64,000 nt of DNA from JALOLG01 sp963722415 (GCA_963722415.1 CAVRNI010000009.1:62001-126000), one strand, 5' to 3'; positions 34,748 to 43,775 are shown, counted from the first letter of the stretch. Program-made: numbers and translations. The notes: a model not told the origin generated them from the sequence alone.

Positions 34748-35072
34748 GGGCGGATCTCGTCGAACCCCATGACCCGATCCTCCCATACCGTCGACAGCCA
34801 ACCGCCCGCCCCCTGTCAGTAGGGCGGGCGGTTGCGCGTCCAGGGTCTGGTGGCGCGGAATTCGGCGGAGTCAGCTGACGTTCTGCCAACGGGGACGTTC
34901 CCCGTCTCGAGAGGGCTCAAACAGTCTCCCGACATGCGGTTGGGCGACTACGGTCCGCACCCGATTCGGCCGAGTTCCGGCGTCGGAACGACCGAGCAAG
35001 CTGCCCGAACAATATTTTCTCAAGGTCGGGCGATACATGCCGATAGAGGCGGATCCGACCTTGGAGGGGCCC
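34748..35072. promoter_or_regulatory. 325-nt regulatory gap with two inverted repeats and an AT-rich patch
   Basis: No credible gene is seen here between divergent starts. A perfect 12-bp stem (AACCGCCCGCCC / GGGCGGGCGGTT, 34800-34811 and 34822-34833, 10-nt loop) lies in the SDR leader. A second inverted repeat, ACGGGGA-CGT-TCCCCGT, spans 34889-34905 and looks like an operator. Near 35009-35024 the sequence AACAATATTTTCTCAA is strikingly AT-rich for this genome and is flanked by GCCCGA and TCGGGC; it probably belongs to the promoter of the small gene at 35073. Confidence 0.55.
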
Positions 35073-35336
35073 ATGGACGTCGAGAGCGCAGCCGAAGAAG
35101 ACAACCGCGAACGCCTACGGGCATTCGACGCCGCCGTCGCTCACCGCGACGCGATGCATCGACTCGCCGGCCACTTGAAGGAGGCGTTCACGGTCGACGA
35201 GCTCGGGCGGATCGTCGCCGAGATGAATCGGGTCGGCAACAAGTACGAAGCCTGGCTTCGTGCGGACACCGCCAGGTTGCAGGCGCGCAACGACCAGCGC
35301 GCGGCTCAACGGAGAGCCGTCAGCACCATCGTCTGA
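35073..35336 (+). CDS. Small helical protein of unknown function
   Basis: The 87 residues are strongly charged and predicted helical (EDNRERLRAFDAAVAHRDAM, LGRIVAEMNRVGNKYEAWLR, ARLQARNDQRAAQRR), without cysteines, signal peptide or membrane segment. ATG 35073 has GGAGG five to seven bases upstream, which is better than the in-frame ATG at 35037. I do not recognise a family. It stands alone between two minus-strand genes. Confidence 0.6.
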   Translation: MDVESAAEEDNRERLRAFDAAVAHRDAMHRLAGHLKEAFTVDELGRIVAEMNRVGNKYEAWLRADTARLQARNDQRAAQRRAVSTIV

Positions 35337-35354
35337 TCGCGTCTGATCGCGGCC

Positions 35355-36464
35355 CTACGGCCGGATCTCGTAGAACGCGTTCACGGGATGATCGATGGAG
35401 AGCTTCCGGAACCGCGTGAAGCCGGCGTCCCGCGCCATCGCCTCGGCCTTCGTCGCCGACAGCCCGAGTGTTCCGAGCCCTGCCCCACCAGGCTCGGACA
35501 GCGCCGACGACATGCACGACAGCACGCTGATGCCGTACATGAGTGGAGCCATCGGGTTCTTCTCGACGTTCTCGGCGAACGTGTCCCTGGCCTTGATGTC
35601 GACGAGCAGCCACGTGCCGTCGGCGGCGATCGCCCGCCGGATGGCGACCATCATCCCCTGCGGATCGGTCATGTCGTGGAGGCAGTCGAACGTCGTGACC
35701 AGGTCGACGGACTGGTCGTCCGGCATCGGGTGCTCCCGCGGATCGTGGAACGTGCCGTTGGGAATCCCTGCTTCGGCGAGGCGCTCCTCCGCCCGCGTCA
35801 GCGCGTAGCGCGAGATGTCGTAGCCGCTGAAGTCACTGGCAGGGAATGCACGGGCCATCAGCAGCACGGCACCGCCGGCGCCGCAACCGATGTCGACGAC
35901 GGTCGCACCTTCGGTCAGCTTGTCGACGACGCCGTCGAGGGCGGGCAGCACCACCGGCAACAGGAACGTCCGGTTCCACGGCTCGAAGCTGCGCTCGAGG
36001 CCGACCGCTCCCTCCGGGCCGTGACTGTCGTAGTCGTGGCCGAGGCCGGAACGGAAGCTCTCCGGCATCGATTCGAGCGTCTGCATGGTCTGCGGGAGCC
36101 GATGGAACATCCCCATCCCGAACGCCGGGTGATCGGGCGAGGCGAGGACCGCCACCGCCTCCGCCGTCAGCGCGAACCGCACGTCGTCGCCGAGGCCAGA
36201 TGCGTCGTCCGACGAGGTGAGGATCAGCTTCGCGGCAGCCTGGTTGAAGGCCCACTCCCGTACCCATCGCTCATCGAGACCGGCGGCATCGGCCAACTCG
36301 GCCGACGACAGCGGACGCTCGGCGTCGGCGAGCACCCGGTACAGCCCGAGCCGGTCACCGAGGTGGATCATCCCGGCGGTGACGGCGCCTTCGAGCTTCG
36401 AGAAGACCTGGAACGCGTAGAGCTTGACCAGATCGGGATCGGCCGTCGCCGGGTCCGGAGGCAT
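35355..36464 (-). CDS. SAM-dependent methyltransferase
   Basis: This 369-residue class I methyltransferase has a winged-helix-like N-terminal dimerisation region (about residues 15-95: LYRVLADAERPLSSAELADA, GLDERWVREW) and a C-terminal Rossmann domain. SAM motif I is VVDIGCGAGGAVLLMA, motif II GYDISRYAL, and motif III lies near VTTFDCLHDMTDP. The architecture recalls O-methyltransferases and the mycobacterial family with rRNA-like or small-molecule targets; the substrate is unknown. TAGGTT lies 6 nt before the ATG. Confidence 0.87.
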   Translation of the reverse strand: MPPDPATADPDLVKLYAFQVFSKLEGAVTAGMIHLGDRLGLYRVLADAERPLSSAELADAAGLDERWVREWAFNQAAAKLILTSSDDASGLGDDVRFALTAEAVAVLASPDHPAFGMGMFHRLPQTMQTLESMPESFRSGLGHDYDSHGPEGAVGLERSFEPWNRTFLLPVVLPALDGVVDKLTEGATVVDIGCGAGGAVLLMARAFPASDFSGYDISRYALTRAEERLAEAGIPNGTFHDPREHPMPDDQSVDLVTTFDCLHDMTDPQGMMVAIRRAIAADGTWLLVDIKARDTFAENVEKNPMAPLMYGISVLSCMSSALSEPGGAGLGTLGLSATKAEAMARDAGFTRFRKLSIDHPVNAFYEIRP

Positions 36465-36470
36465 GTGTCG

Positions 36471-36476
36471 AACCTA
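36471..36476 (-). promoter_or_regulatory. Putative -10 (TAGGTT) of methyltransferase gene
   Basis: TAGGTT ends 6 nt before ATG 36464. It lies in the 20-nt gap after the phosphatase gene. Confidence 0.4.
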
Positions 36477-36484
36477 CTCGGGAG

Positions 36485-37162
36485 TCAGTGGGTGCGGTCG
36501 CTGCGGGGCAGGTGCTCGACGTCGGAGAGCTTGAACAGGCTGAACGTGAAGCCCTCGTGCACCGGGAGCGCCACCAGCCGACTCACCGAGGCGTGACCGA
36601 GGACGAAGCGGTCCCACTCCCAGGGCGTCGGCTCGAGCCCCAGCATGTGGCAGATGACGACCGAGTTGGTGCCGGCATGGGCGATCAGCGCGATACGCGC
36701 GTCGGGCTCGTCGATCTGCCACACGGGGAGATCGTGTTCGATCCGGTGGATGCCGCGCTCGGCGAGGAACAGCGAGGCTCCGAGCCGGATGCGGTCGGTG
36801 AACTCACGCACCGACTCGCCGCCTTCGAGCCCCGCCCAACGCCCGTCGACCGGGCGCTCGCGCATCTCGCGGTAGGCCTGCTCGGCCCGCTCGGCGGGAG
36901 TGCCGTGCCAGCCGGGGTCGCGGATCTCCTCGAGCCACGGATCGATCTTCTCGTCGCGGCCGAGTGCGGCCAGCACCGGCTCGGCGGTCTGGCGCGCCCG
37001 TGCCAGCGGCGACACCAGCACCTCGTCGAAGACCTCGTCGTTCATCGCCGCCCCGAGGTGCTTCGCCTGACGGTGACCCAGCGGCGTCAGGGGCGGGTCG
37101 ACGACATTCAGCCCGTCGCGCACCCATTCGGGTTGGGCGTGGCGGACCAGGACGATCTCCAT
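36485..37162 (-). CDS. Histidine phosphatase family protein
   Basis: This 225-residue phosphoglycerate-mutase-like phosphatase begins EIVLVRHAQPEWV with the catalytic RH. It continues with VSPLARARQTAEPVLAALG with the second Arg, the proton-donor Glu in WLEEIRDPGW, and IALIAHAGTNSVVI with the second catalytic His. The C-terminal part (EWDRFVLGHASVSRL) is like actinobacterial members of unknown substrate. ATG 37162 follows a TACCAT box by 8 nt. It is a distinct gene from the related phosphatase at 18534. Confidence 0.88.
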   Translation of the reverse strand: MEIVLVRHAQPEWVRDGLNVVDPPLTPLGHRQAKHLGAAMNDEVFDEVLVSPLARARQTAEPVLAALGRDEKIDPWLEEIRDPGWHGTPAERAEQAYREMRERPVDGRWAGLEGGESVREFTDRIRLGASLFLAERGIHRIEHDLPVWQIDEPDARIALIAHAGTNSVVICHMLGLEPTPWEWDRFVLGHASVSRLVALPVHEGFTFSLFKLSDVEHLPRSDRTH

Positions 37163-37170
37163 GGCCCTGC

Positions 37171-37176
37171 ATGGTA
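37171..37176 (-). promoter_or_regulatory. Putative -10 (TACCAT) of phosphatase gene
   Basis: TACCAT ends 8 nt before ATG 37162. Confidence 0.4.
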
Positions 37177-37293
37177 CGGACGCCGGTGACGGCGCACGAT
37201 ATGGCGTCGGGCACGGTCTGGCGTCGGGCACGGCGCAGGGCCCAGCGATCGGCACCGCGCCCGATGGGAAGCACGTCTCAGCCGAGTGTCGGG

Positions 37294-37299
37294 TACATT
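37294..37299 (+). promoter_or_regulatory. Putative -10 (TACATT) of DUF2510 gene
   Basis: TACATT lies 8 nt before GTG 37308. It supports that GTG over upstream in-frame starts. Confidence 0.45.
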
Positions 37300-37307
37300 C
37301 GCACGCG

Positions 37308-38120
37308 GTGAGCGAATCGGGTGGCGGCTTCGCGAGTCCGGGTCCCAGCGGTACGGGACACGGCAATCCAGGCCCCAGCAACCCCGGCTGGTTCAACGAT
37401 CCGGCCGGCCGGTTCGAGTACCGCTACCACAACGGCGCAGTGTGGACATCCGATGTCGCGTCGAACGGGCAGCGCTACGTCGACCCTGTCGCGCCAGGCG
37501 GAGGGCCGCCCATGCCGCATTCGGTGCAGCCGGACCACCTCGGCGCCGCCAACGTCAATGCCGGCCGCAACGGAATCGCCGTCGCCGCCATGGTGTGCGG
37601 CATCATCTCGGTCGTCCTCGGGTGGATCCCCGTGCTGTTCGCGGTCGGCGCCGTGCTCGCCGTGCTGGCGATCATCTTCGGCATCGTCGGGCTTCGCCGG
37701 GCACGCACGAGCGGCCGCCGACGGGGTCTCGCGATCACTGGTCTCGTGACCGGTGCGTTCGGCGTGCCGATCGCGATCCTCGGCCTCGTGTTCACGATTG
37801 TCGTGGTCCGCGCCATCGACCGCTACGAGAACCCACCTGACTCGACAGCGTCGATCGGCTCGTGCGTCGTCGAGGCGGGACGCGCTCGCGCCGAAGGAGA
37901 GTTGCGCAACGACGGCGACCGCGCGAGCCGGTTCACCGTCTACGTCGAGTTCCACGCGCTGCCGTCAGGACGGACGATCGAGCGCCCGGCGGCGGTTGTC
38001 TCGACGGCGCCCGGCGAGACTGCGCAGTTCGTCGTCGAGCACCGCTTCGAAGCCGACGACGTCGAGTGCGAGATCACTGCCGTCAACGGTCCCCTCCCGT
38101 TCGGCCTCGAGGTCGACTGA
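37308..38120 (+). CDS. DUF2510/DUF4190-type membrane protein
   Basis: This 270-residue protein has a Gly/Ser/Pro-rich start, then the DUF2510 motif GWFNDPAGRFEYRYHNGAVW (Trp pair) common in actinobacterial envelope proteins. Two membrane segments of DUF4190 type follow (GIAVAAMVCGIISVVLGWIP and AITGLVTGAFGVPIAILGL) with the basic loop RRARTSGRRRG. The outside domain (SCVVEAGRARAEGELRNDGD, DVECEITAVNG) looks like a DUF4352-like immunoglobulin fold with one Cys pair. The function is unknown. Confidence 0.82.
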   Translation: MSESGGGFASPGPSGTGHGNPGPSNPGWFNDPAGRFEYRYHNGAVWTSDVASNGQRYVDPVAPGGGPPMPHSVQPDHLGAANVNAGRNGIAVAAMVCGIISVVLGWIPVLFAVGAVLAVLAIIFGIVGLRRARTSGRRRGLAITGLVTGAFGVPIAILGLVFTIVVVRAIDRYENPPDSTASIGSCVVEAGRARAEGELRNDGDRASRFTVYVEFHALPSGRTIERPAAVVSTAPGETAQFVVEHRFEADDVECEITAVNGPLPFGLEVD

Positions 38121-38217
38121 CGCCTGTCGGCCGCCGGTCCCTGGAGACCGACTTCGGGCCGGATTTAGGCTGGGACCTGGTCGTGGCATGGGGTGCCCGA
38201 CTGGGAGGAGCGCTGTC

Positions 38218-39008
38218 ATGCGTCGAGTCAGTGATGCTGGTCGGGGTCTGTGGCGGTCACGGTGGGCGGCGATCGGTGCCGCGATCGCCGTCACCGTGGG
38301 TGCTGGAGGGGTGATTCGCCTCGCCGCGGCGTCGAGCGAGCCCTCGACGTTCGTGGCCATCACCCCGGTACGGGTGTTGGATACCCGCACGGACGTCGGG
38401 TTGGCCGGACCGTTCGTGTCGGCGATCAGCCAGGACCTCGACGTGACCGGCGACGTGGCGACCACCGCCGGAACCCAGATCGTCGTACCCGTCGGTGCGA
38501 CAGCGGTGGTGATGAACGTGACCGCCGTGTCACCCACCGCGGCGGGGTTCGTGGCGGTCCGACCGGCCGACGCGCCGGGGGCCCCCACGACGTCGAGCCT
38601 CAACCTGAAGGCGGGCGACATCGTCCCCAACGCGGTGACCGTGGCGCTGCCCACCAGCGGGCCCGACACCGGCATGGTCGAGCTCACCTTCGACGCCTAC
38701 GGCGCACCAGGACCGAGCACCGACATCCTCGCCGACGTCATCGGCTACTACACCGCCAACGCACCCAGCAGCGGCGCACCGGAAGGACCACCGACGACGA
38801 CTTGAAGGTGGCCCGGTGCACCACCGGCGGCTCCGCCGTCACCGCCACCAGCGTCGACACCGTCGGTGAGGTCGGGCGCTTCTCGTCGATCACGGTCGGC
38901 GCCGACGGCCTCCCGCTCATCAGCTACAACGACTTCGGCAACGCCGAGCTCAAGGTGCTGGCGTGCGGCAACCTCGCCTGCAGCCCGTACATCAAGGTCG
39001 GACGGTGA
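38218..39008 (+). pseudogene. Exported V-x-D-T-R repeat protein, frameshifted near 38795
   Basis: The product begins with an export signal (WAAIGAAIAVTVGAGGVIRL, then AAA) and one repeat unit of about 125 residues, FVAITPVRVLDTRTD to DILADVIGYYTAN. The same unit occurs three times in the protein at 50690. At a run of ACGACG near 38795 the frame shifts; after it comes LKVARCTTGGSAVTAT and SITVGADGLPLISYND, the kind of blade repeat normally found in several copies, here only about one before a stop. The protein is probably secreted or surface-bound; truncation could be real or due to the indel. AGGAG precedes ATG 38218. Confidence 0.65.
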
Positions 39009-39033
39009 CGAACGCCGATCACACCGCCTCAGA

Positions 39034-40830
39034 TCAAACCGCGGCGGCGGTCGACGCGATCCAGGCGTCGTACAGCCGGCTGTAGGTGCCACCGGCGCGG
39101 ATCAGCTCGTCGTGGGGGCCGTCCTCGACGAGCCGGCCGTCGTGGAGCACGAGCACCCGATCGGCGCGGGCAGCGGTCGACAGCCGGTGGGCGATGGCGA
39201 TCGTGGTGCGGCCTTCGGCCAGGTGCGACAGCGCTCGCGACATCCGAACCTCGGTGAGCGCGTCGACCGACGACGTCGCCTCGTCGAGGAGCAGCACGTC
39301 GGGGTCGGCGAGCCCCGCCCGCAGCAGCGCGACGAGTTGGCGCTCGCCGGCCGACAGCTGCTCGCCGCGCTCGCCGACGCGGGTCTCGAGACCTTCGGGC
39401 ATCGCGTCCAACCAGTCGACGACGTCGAGCCGGGCGACGACGGCGTGGATCGCCGCATCGTCGGCCCCCGGACGGGCAAACCGCACGTTGGCGGCGATCG
39501 TGTCGTCGAACAGGAACGGCTCCTGGGCGACCACGATGAGGCGGTGCCGGAGCTCGTCGTTGTCGACCGCCTTCAAGGGCACGCCGCCGAGCGAGATCTC
39601 ACCGATGGTCGGATCGGCGAAGCGGGCGATCAGGCGGCCGAGGGTGGTCTTGCCCGAACCGGTCGCGCCCACCATCGCGACCTGCTGGCCGGCCGGGATG
39701 TGGAGGTTGATGTGGCGCAGGACGGTGTCGTCGGACAGGTCGCGTTCGGCCCGGCTGCGGTATGAGAACGTCACGTCGCGGACGTCGATGTCGAGCCGCC
39801 CCGGCGGCAACGCCTGCGATTCGGTGGGTGGCGGTGGTCCGGCGGGGATGTCGAGCACGCTGAGCACGCGGCGCAACCCGGCGACAGCCGTCTGCGTCTG
39901 ATCGAGGACCTCGGTGAACTCGGCGATCGGTTCGAGGAACCGGTACGTGAGGAACACGAAGCCGATCATGGCGCCGGCCGTCAGCCCGCTCTCGGGACCG
40001 CGCCACACCCCGACGGCGACGACCGCGCTGACCGTGAGCACCGAGAACACCTCGCCGGACGGGAAGAGGAAGGCGCCGATCACGTTCGTTCGGATCTGCG
40101 CATCGGCACGGCGCTTCACCGTCACGTTGGTCTCGCCCTCGAAGTGACCGCCGGCGCGATAGGCCCGGATCGTCTCGGCGCCCGACACGACCTCGCTGAT
40201 CGAGCTCAGCATCTCGGAGTTGCGCTCGCGGACGCGGTCGTAGGCGACGACCAGATGACGCTGCACCGCGCGGAGCACGAACGCCAGCGGCAGCGCAACG
40301 ACGAACGCGACCAGCGCCAGGATCCAGTCGTAGGCGAGCATCACGCCGGCGACGATCAGCATCAATGTGCCGTCGAGCAGCCAGGCGAGGCCGCCCCACT
40401 GGAAGAACTGGGCGAGCGTCTCGATGTCGCTCGTGACTCTGGCGACGAGGGCACCGCGGCGCTCCTCGTTGTGGTCGGCGAGGCTCAGGCGGTGGATGTG
40501 TTGGATCAGCCTCGCCCGCAAGTCGTACAGGGCGCGCTCGCTGCGCACGCCGAGGCGCACCACGGCCAGCCGCTGGGAGAATCCGGCGATCAGCAGTGCG
40601 ACAACCGCCACGCACCCCATGGCCGCGACGAGATCGAGCCGCACGGGATCGTGGCCGACGATGCCACGGTCGATGGCCTGCTGGATGGTGATCGGCACGA
40701 CCACCCGGCCACCGGCGCCGACGGCGGCGAGCAGCCACGTCACGCCCAGGCCCTGACGCAGCACCGGCGCTTCCTCGAGCCCGCGACCGATGGCGTTGAC
40801 CGCCGTGAAACGACCGACCGGCTCCGTCAT
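39034..40830 (-). CDS. ABC exporter half-transporter, catalytically complete partner
   Basis: This 598-residue type IV ABC exporter subunit has six membrane helices fused to an ATPase domain. The nucleotide motifs are Walker A GATGSGKTT, Q-loop VAQEPFLFDD, an unusual signature LSAGERQ, Walker B VLLLDEATSSVD with catalytic Glu, and H-loop IAIAHRLST. Its ATG overlaps the stop of the next ABC gene (ATGA), so the two form a heterodimer. Together with the partner's degenerate Walker B and H-loop, the LSAGE signature predicts one non-hydrolytic site, as in TM287/288 and LmrCD. The substrate, drug or lipid, is unknown. Confidence 0.92.
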   Translation of the reverse strand: MTEPVGRFTAVNAIGRGLEEAPVLRQGLGVTWLLAAVGAGGRVVVPITIQQAIDRGIVGHDPVRLDLVAAMGCVAVVALLIAGFSQRLAVVRLGVRSERALYDLRARLIQHIHRLSLADHNEERRGALVARVTSDIETLAQFFQWGGLAWLLDGTLMLIVAGVMLAYDWILALVAFVVALPLAFVLRAVQRHLVVAYDRVRERNSEMLSSISEVVSGAETIRAYRAGGHFEGETNVTVKRRADAQIRTNVIGAFLFPSGEVFSVLTVSAVVAVGVWRGPESGLTAGAMIGFVFLTYRFLEPIAEFTEVLDQTQTAVAGLRRVLSVLDIPAGPPPPTESQALPPGRLDIDVRDVTFSYRSRAERDLSDDTVLRHINLHIPAGQQVAMVGATGSGKTTLGRLIARFADPTIGEISLGGVPLKAVDNDELRHRLIVVAQEPFLFDDTIAANVRFARPGADDAAIHAVVARLDVVDWLDAMPEGLETRVGERGEQLSAGERQLVALLRAGLADPDVLLLDEATSSVDALTEVRMSRALSHLAEGRTTIAIAHRLSTAARADRVLVLHDGRLVEDGPHDELIRAGGTYSRLYDAWIASTAAAV

Positions 40831-42608
40831 GGCCGCGTCCCGACGACCCGGCCATCGGCTTCTGATTCAGCCTCACGGTCCGTCTCGAATGCCTCGACGA
40901 GCGAGCGATACCCACCGCCGGCCGCCATCAGATCGGCGTGTGAACCGTGGGCCGCGATCCGTCCGGACTCGAAGTGGATGACCTCGTCGGCGAGGGCGAT
41001 CGTCGACGGCCGCGAGGCGACGATCACGACGGTGGCGTCGGCGAGCGATCGACGCAAGTTGGCCAGCACCGTCGCCTCCGTGCCGGGGTCGAGCGCGGAG
41101 GTCGTGTCGTCGAGCAACAGCAGGTCGGGGCGCCGGACCAGCGCCCGGGCGAGCGCGAGGCGCTGGCGTTGGCCACCGCTCAGGCTCACGCCGCGTTCTC
41201 CGACCACCGTGTCGAGCCCGTGCGACAGGTCACGCACGAACCGATCGGCGGCCGCCATCTCGAGTGCCGCCCACAGCTCGTCGTCGTCGTACCGGGTACC
41301 GATCTGGAGGTTGTCGCGCACGGTCCCCGAGAACAAGAACGCCTCCTGGAACACGAGCGCTCGTTCCCCGAACATCCGGACCGATCCGGTGTCCGGCGCC
41401 AGCAGGCCGGCGATGACCTCGACCAACGTCGTCTTGCCCGCGCCGGTCGGACCGACGACCGCCACAACGCGTCCGGTGGGCACGGTCAGGTTGATCCCCG
41501 ACAACGTGGCTCCGTCGACGGCTTCGAACGCGAACGTCACGTCGTCGAGCTCGAGCGCGATGCCCGGTGCAGCCTCGCCGATGGCATGCCCGGGGTCCGG
41601 TTCGATCGGCTCGTCGAGCACGGTGCGGATGCGGTTCCATCCGGCCAGCGAGTGCGGGAGCTCGGACAGTGCGAAGCCGATCAGGCGCAACGGGAACACC
41701 AGCAGCGTGAACATGTAGATGAAGCCCGACAGCTGTCCGACGGTCAGGTCGCCTGAGTTGACACGGTGAGCCCCCAGCACCACGAGCCCGATGTTGACCA
41801 CCGACGGGATCACCTCGAGCGTCGCTTCGAACGTGCCGCGAAGGCGCACGGCCATGATCCGCGCGTCCCGGATGCGCCCGGCGATCGTCGACAGTCGCTC
41901 GGTCTCGCGTCCCTCGGCTCCGTACGCCTTGATGAGCTGCACGCCCTCGAAGCTCTCGTGGACGCCCGCCGACAATGCCCCGAGCTCGTCCTGAGCTTCG
42001 CTGTAGTGGCGATCGACACGATGCTGATAGACGACGTTGAGGATGATCAGGATCGGGAACACGGCGACGGCGACGAGGCCGAGCACGACATCGGTCGCGA
42101 TCATCCAGATCCCCGCCACGAAGATCATGAGCACGGTGCTCGTCGCGAACGGGACAGGCGCCAGAACGCTGACCGCGGCGTCGGCGTCGACACCAGCCCT
42201 GGCCACCAGCTCGCCGTCCGCACGACGCTTGTGCCATGGCACGGGCTGGCGCACGAGGCGATCGATCACGCCGTCGGTGAGGGTCTGGGCGACCCGCCAT
42301 TGCGTGATCCCCGCAAACGTGCGCCTGACGACCACACCGGCCGCCCGCAGCACACCGATGCCGATCAGGAGCGCGATCCCGCTGACGACGGTCCCGACCG
42401 CGACGTGGCCCTCCTCGAAGCGGGGGAGGATGACGTTGTCGATGACCCAGCGGACGGCGAAGCTCGACGCGACCGTGCACAGCGCGAACACGAACGCGCC
42501 GGCGACTGCGATCGCGAACGGTCTTGGATGGAGCCGGACCATCGAGACGATCAGGTTCAGGCCGCGCCGGGCGCGCTCGAAGCGAGGCGTCGAGGTCGGC
42601 GAATCCAC
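40827..42608 (-). CDS. ABC exporter half-transporter, degenerate partner
   Basis: This 593-residue fused membrane-ATPase half-transporter has Walker A GPTGAGKTT, signature LSGGQRQ, Walker B LLLLDDTTSALD and H-loop VIVASRPST. The catalytic Glu after Walker B is Asp and the switch His is Ser, so its own ATP site should bind but hardly hydrolyse ATP, whereas its intact LSGGQ completes the partner's active site. The GTG start opens a short cytoplasmic tail. It is the upstream gene of the two and overlaps the partner by 4 nt. Confidence 0.92.
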   Translation of the reverse strand: MDSPTSTPRFERARRGLNLIVSMVRLHPRPFAIAVAGAFVFALCTVASSFAVRWVIDNVILPRFEEGHVAVGTVVSGIALLIGIGVLRAAGVVVRRTFAGITQWRVAQTLTDGVIDRLVRQPVPWHKRRADGELVARAGVDADAAVSVLAPVPFATSTVLMIFVAGIWMIATDVVLGLVAVAVFPILIILNVVYQHRVDRHYSEAQDELGALSAGVHESFEGVQLIKAYGAEGRETERLSTIAGRIRDARIMAVRLRGTFEATLEVIPSVVNIGLVVLGAHRVNSGDLTVGQLSGFIYMFTLLVFPLRLIGFALSELPHSLAGWNRIRTVLDEPIEPDPGHAIGEAAPGIALELDDVTFAFEAVDGATLSGINLTVPTGRVVAVVGPTGAGKTTLVEVIAGLLAPDTGSVRMFGERALVFQEAFLFSGTVRDNLQIGTRYDDDELWAALEMAAADRFVRDLSHGLDTVVGERGVSLSGGQRQRLALARALVRRPDLLLLDDTTSALDPGTEATVLANLRRSLADATVVIVASRPSTIALADEVIHFESGRIAAHGSHADLMAAGGGYRSLVEAFETDREAESEADGRVVGTRP

Positions 42609-42668
42609 CCCGATTGTCTACCAGCGCCCAAATTGTCTTCCAGAAGTGTCGCTCGTAGCGTCGAAGGA

Positions 42669-43193
42669 ATGCGCTCCAGCGGGGTCGTCCTCAAGCGACT
42701 TGCCATCGGCGTGGCGCTCGTCGCGTTCGTCGCGTTCTGGACGTATGCGCTGTTCTTCGCCTCCAAGGAAGCGGTCAACAAGATCGGCGACCGCGGGTGG
42801 GCGGCCCGTGCCGAAGGCATCTGCCAGGCCGCCAACGAACGGCGCGAGGAGCTGGCCGACTTCCGGCGCGTCGACCCCGACGACGCGGGGATGCTCGACG
42901 AGCGGGCCGACATCGTCGACCGGGCGACCGACATCGTCGAGGAGATGGTCGACGACGTCGTCGCCGCGATGCCCACCGACGAGAAGGGCCAGGCGATCGT
43001 GCCCGACTGGGAGGCCGACTACCGGACCTACCTGCAGAACCGCCGCGATTTCGCCGAGGCGCTCCGCGGCGGCGAGAACGTCCCGTTCAGCGAAGCCGCG
43101 TACGAGGGCGTCCCGATCAGTGAACGGATCGGGACCTTCGCGGGCGACAACGAGATGGAGTCCTGCGCACCGCCGAGGGATCTGTCCATCTGA
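42669..43193 (+). CDS. Membrane-anchored helical protein of unknown function
   Basis: The 174 residues have an N-terminal anchor (RLAIGVALVAFVAFWTYALFF) followed by an extracytoplasmic, charged helical domain (AEGICQAANERREELADFRR, ATDIVEEMVDDVVAAM, YRTYLQNRRDFAEALRGG). Two Cys (ICQA and ESCAPP) may pair. AAGGA directly precedes the ATG. Similar single-anchor proteins with an AEGICQ-AN motif are common in Acidimicrobiia and other actinobacteria but have no known function. It is divergent from the ABC exporter. Confidence 0.7.
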   Translation: MRSSGVVLKRLAIGVALVAFVAFWTYALFFASKEAVNKIGDRGWAARAEGICQAANERREELADFRRVDPDDAGMLDERADIVDRATDIVEEMVDDVVAAMPTDEKGQAIVPDWEADYRTYLQNRRDFAEALRGGENVPFSEAAYEGVPISERIGTFAGDNEMESCAPPRDLSI

Positions 43194-43205
43194 CCGGTTG
43201 TCGGC

Positions 43206-43775
43206 TCAGTGCGGGATCTCCTTGATCACGCGCGCCGGCGAACCGGCAGCGACCACGAACGACGGGATGACGCCGGTGACGACGCTGTTCGCCCCGATCA
43301 CGACGTGCTCGCCGATCGCTGCGCCCGGGAGCACCACCGTGCCGAAGCCCAGCCAGGAGCCGCTGCCGATGCACACCGGTCGTTCCGGCATCACCTGACG
43401 TGAGACCGGCACGGTCGGGTCGGCGTAGCCGTGGTTCTGGTCGGTGATGTAGACGTTGTGCCCCGTCCAGACGTCGTCACCGACCTCGATCCGCAGGTGG
43501 CCGACGATGCCGCTCCCCCGCCCGATCAGGCATCGGTCACCGATCGACACCACCGGGTCGGTGACGCACTGCTGGCCGGGAACCATGCCGGCCGAGAGTG
43601 TGACCGACGGTCCGATCATCGTGCCCTTGCCGACATGGATGTAGTGCTCGTTCATGATCGTGCCAGTCGGGAAACAGATCACACTGCCGTCACCGAACGA
43701 ACCGAAGCGCCGGCCGCGGCGTGTGGCCGGACCGATCGCCGCCCATTCGCCGGCCGTCTCCCATGCCAGGTGCAC
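43206..43775 (-). CDS. Left-handed beta-helix acyltransferase
   Basis: This 189-residue hexapeptide-repeat protein (TMIGPSVTL, CLIGRGSGIVG, VWTGHNVYITDQNHGY, SWLGFGTVVLPGAAIGEHVV, NSVVTGVIPSFVVAAGSPAR) matches the maltose/galactoside O-acetyltransferase group. The catalytic His would be in TDQNHGY. It probably uses acetyl-CoA on a sugar of a glycan or a small molecule. The GTG start is chosen for the first open codon; the true start may lie a little upstream, where the frame stays open. Confidence 0.85.
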   Translation of the reverse strand: MHLAWETAGEWAAIGPATRRGRRFGSFGDGSVICFPTGTIMNEHYIHVGKGTMIGPSVTLSAGMVPGQQCVTDPVVSIGDRCLIGRGSGIVGHLRIEVGDDVWTGHNVYITDQNHGYADPTVPVSRQVMPERPVCIGSGSWLGFGTVVLPGAAIGEHVVIGANSVVTGVIPSFVVAAGSPARVIKEIPH

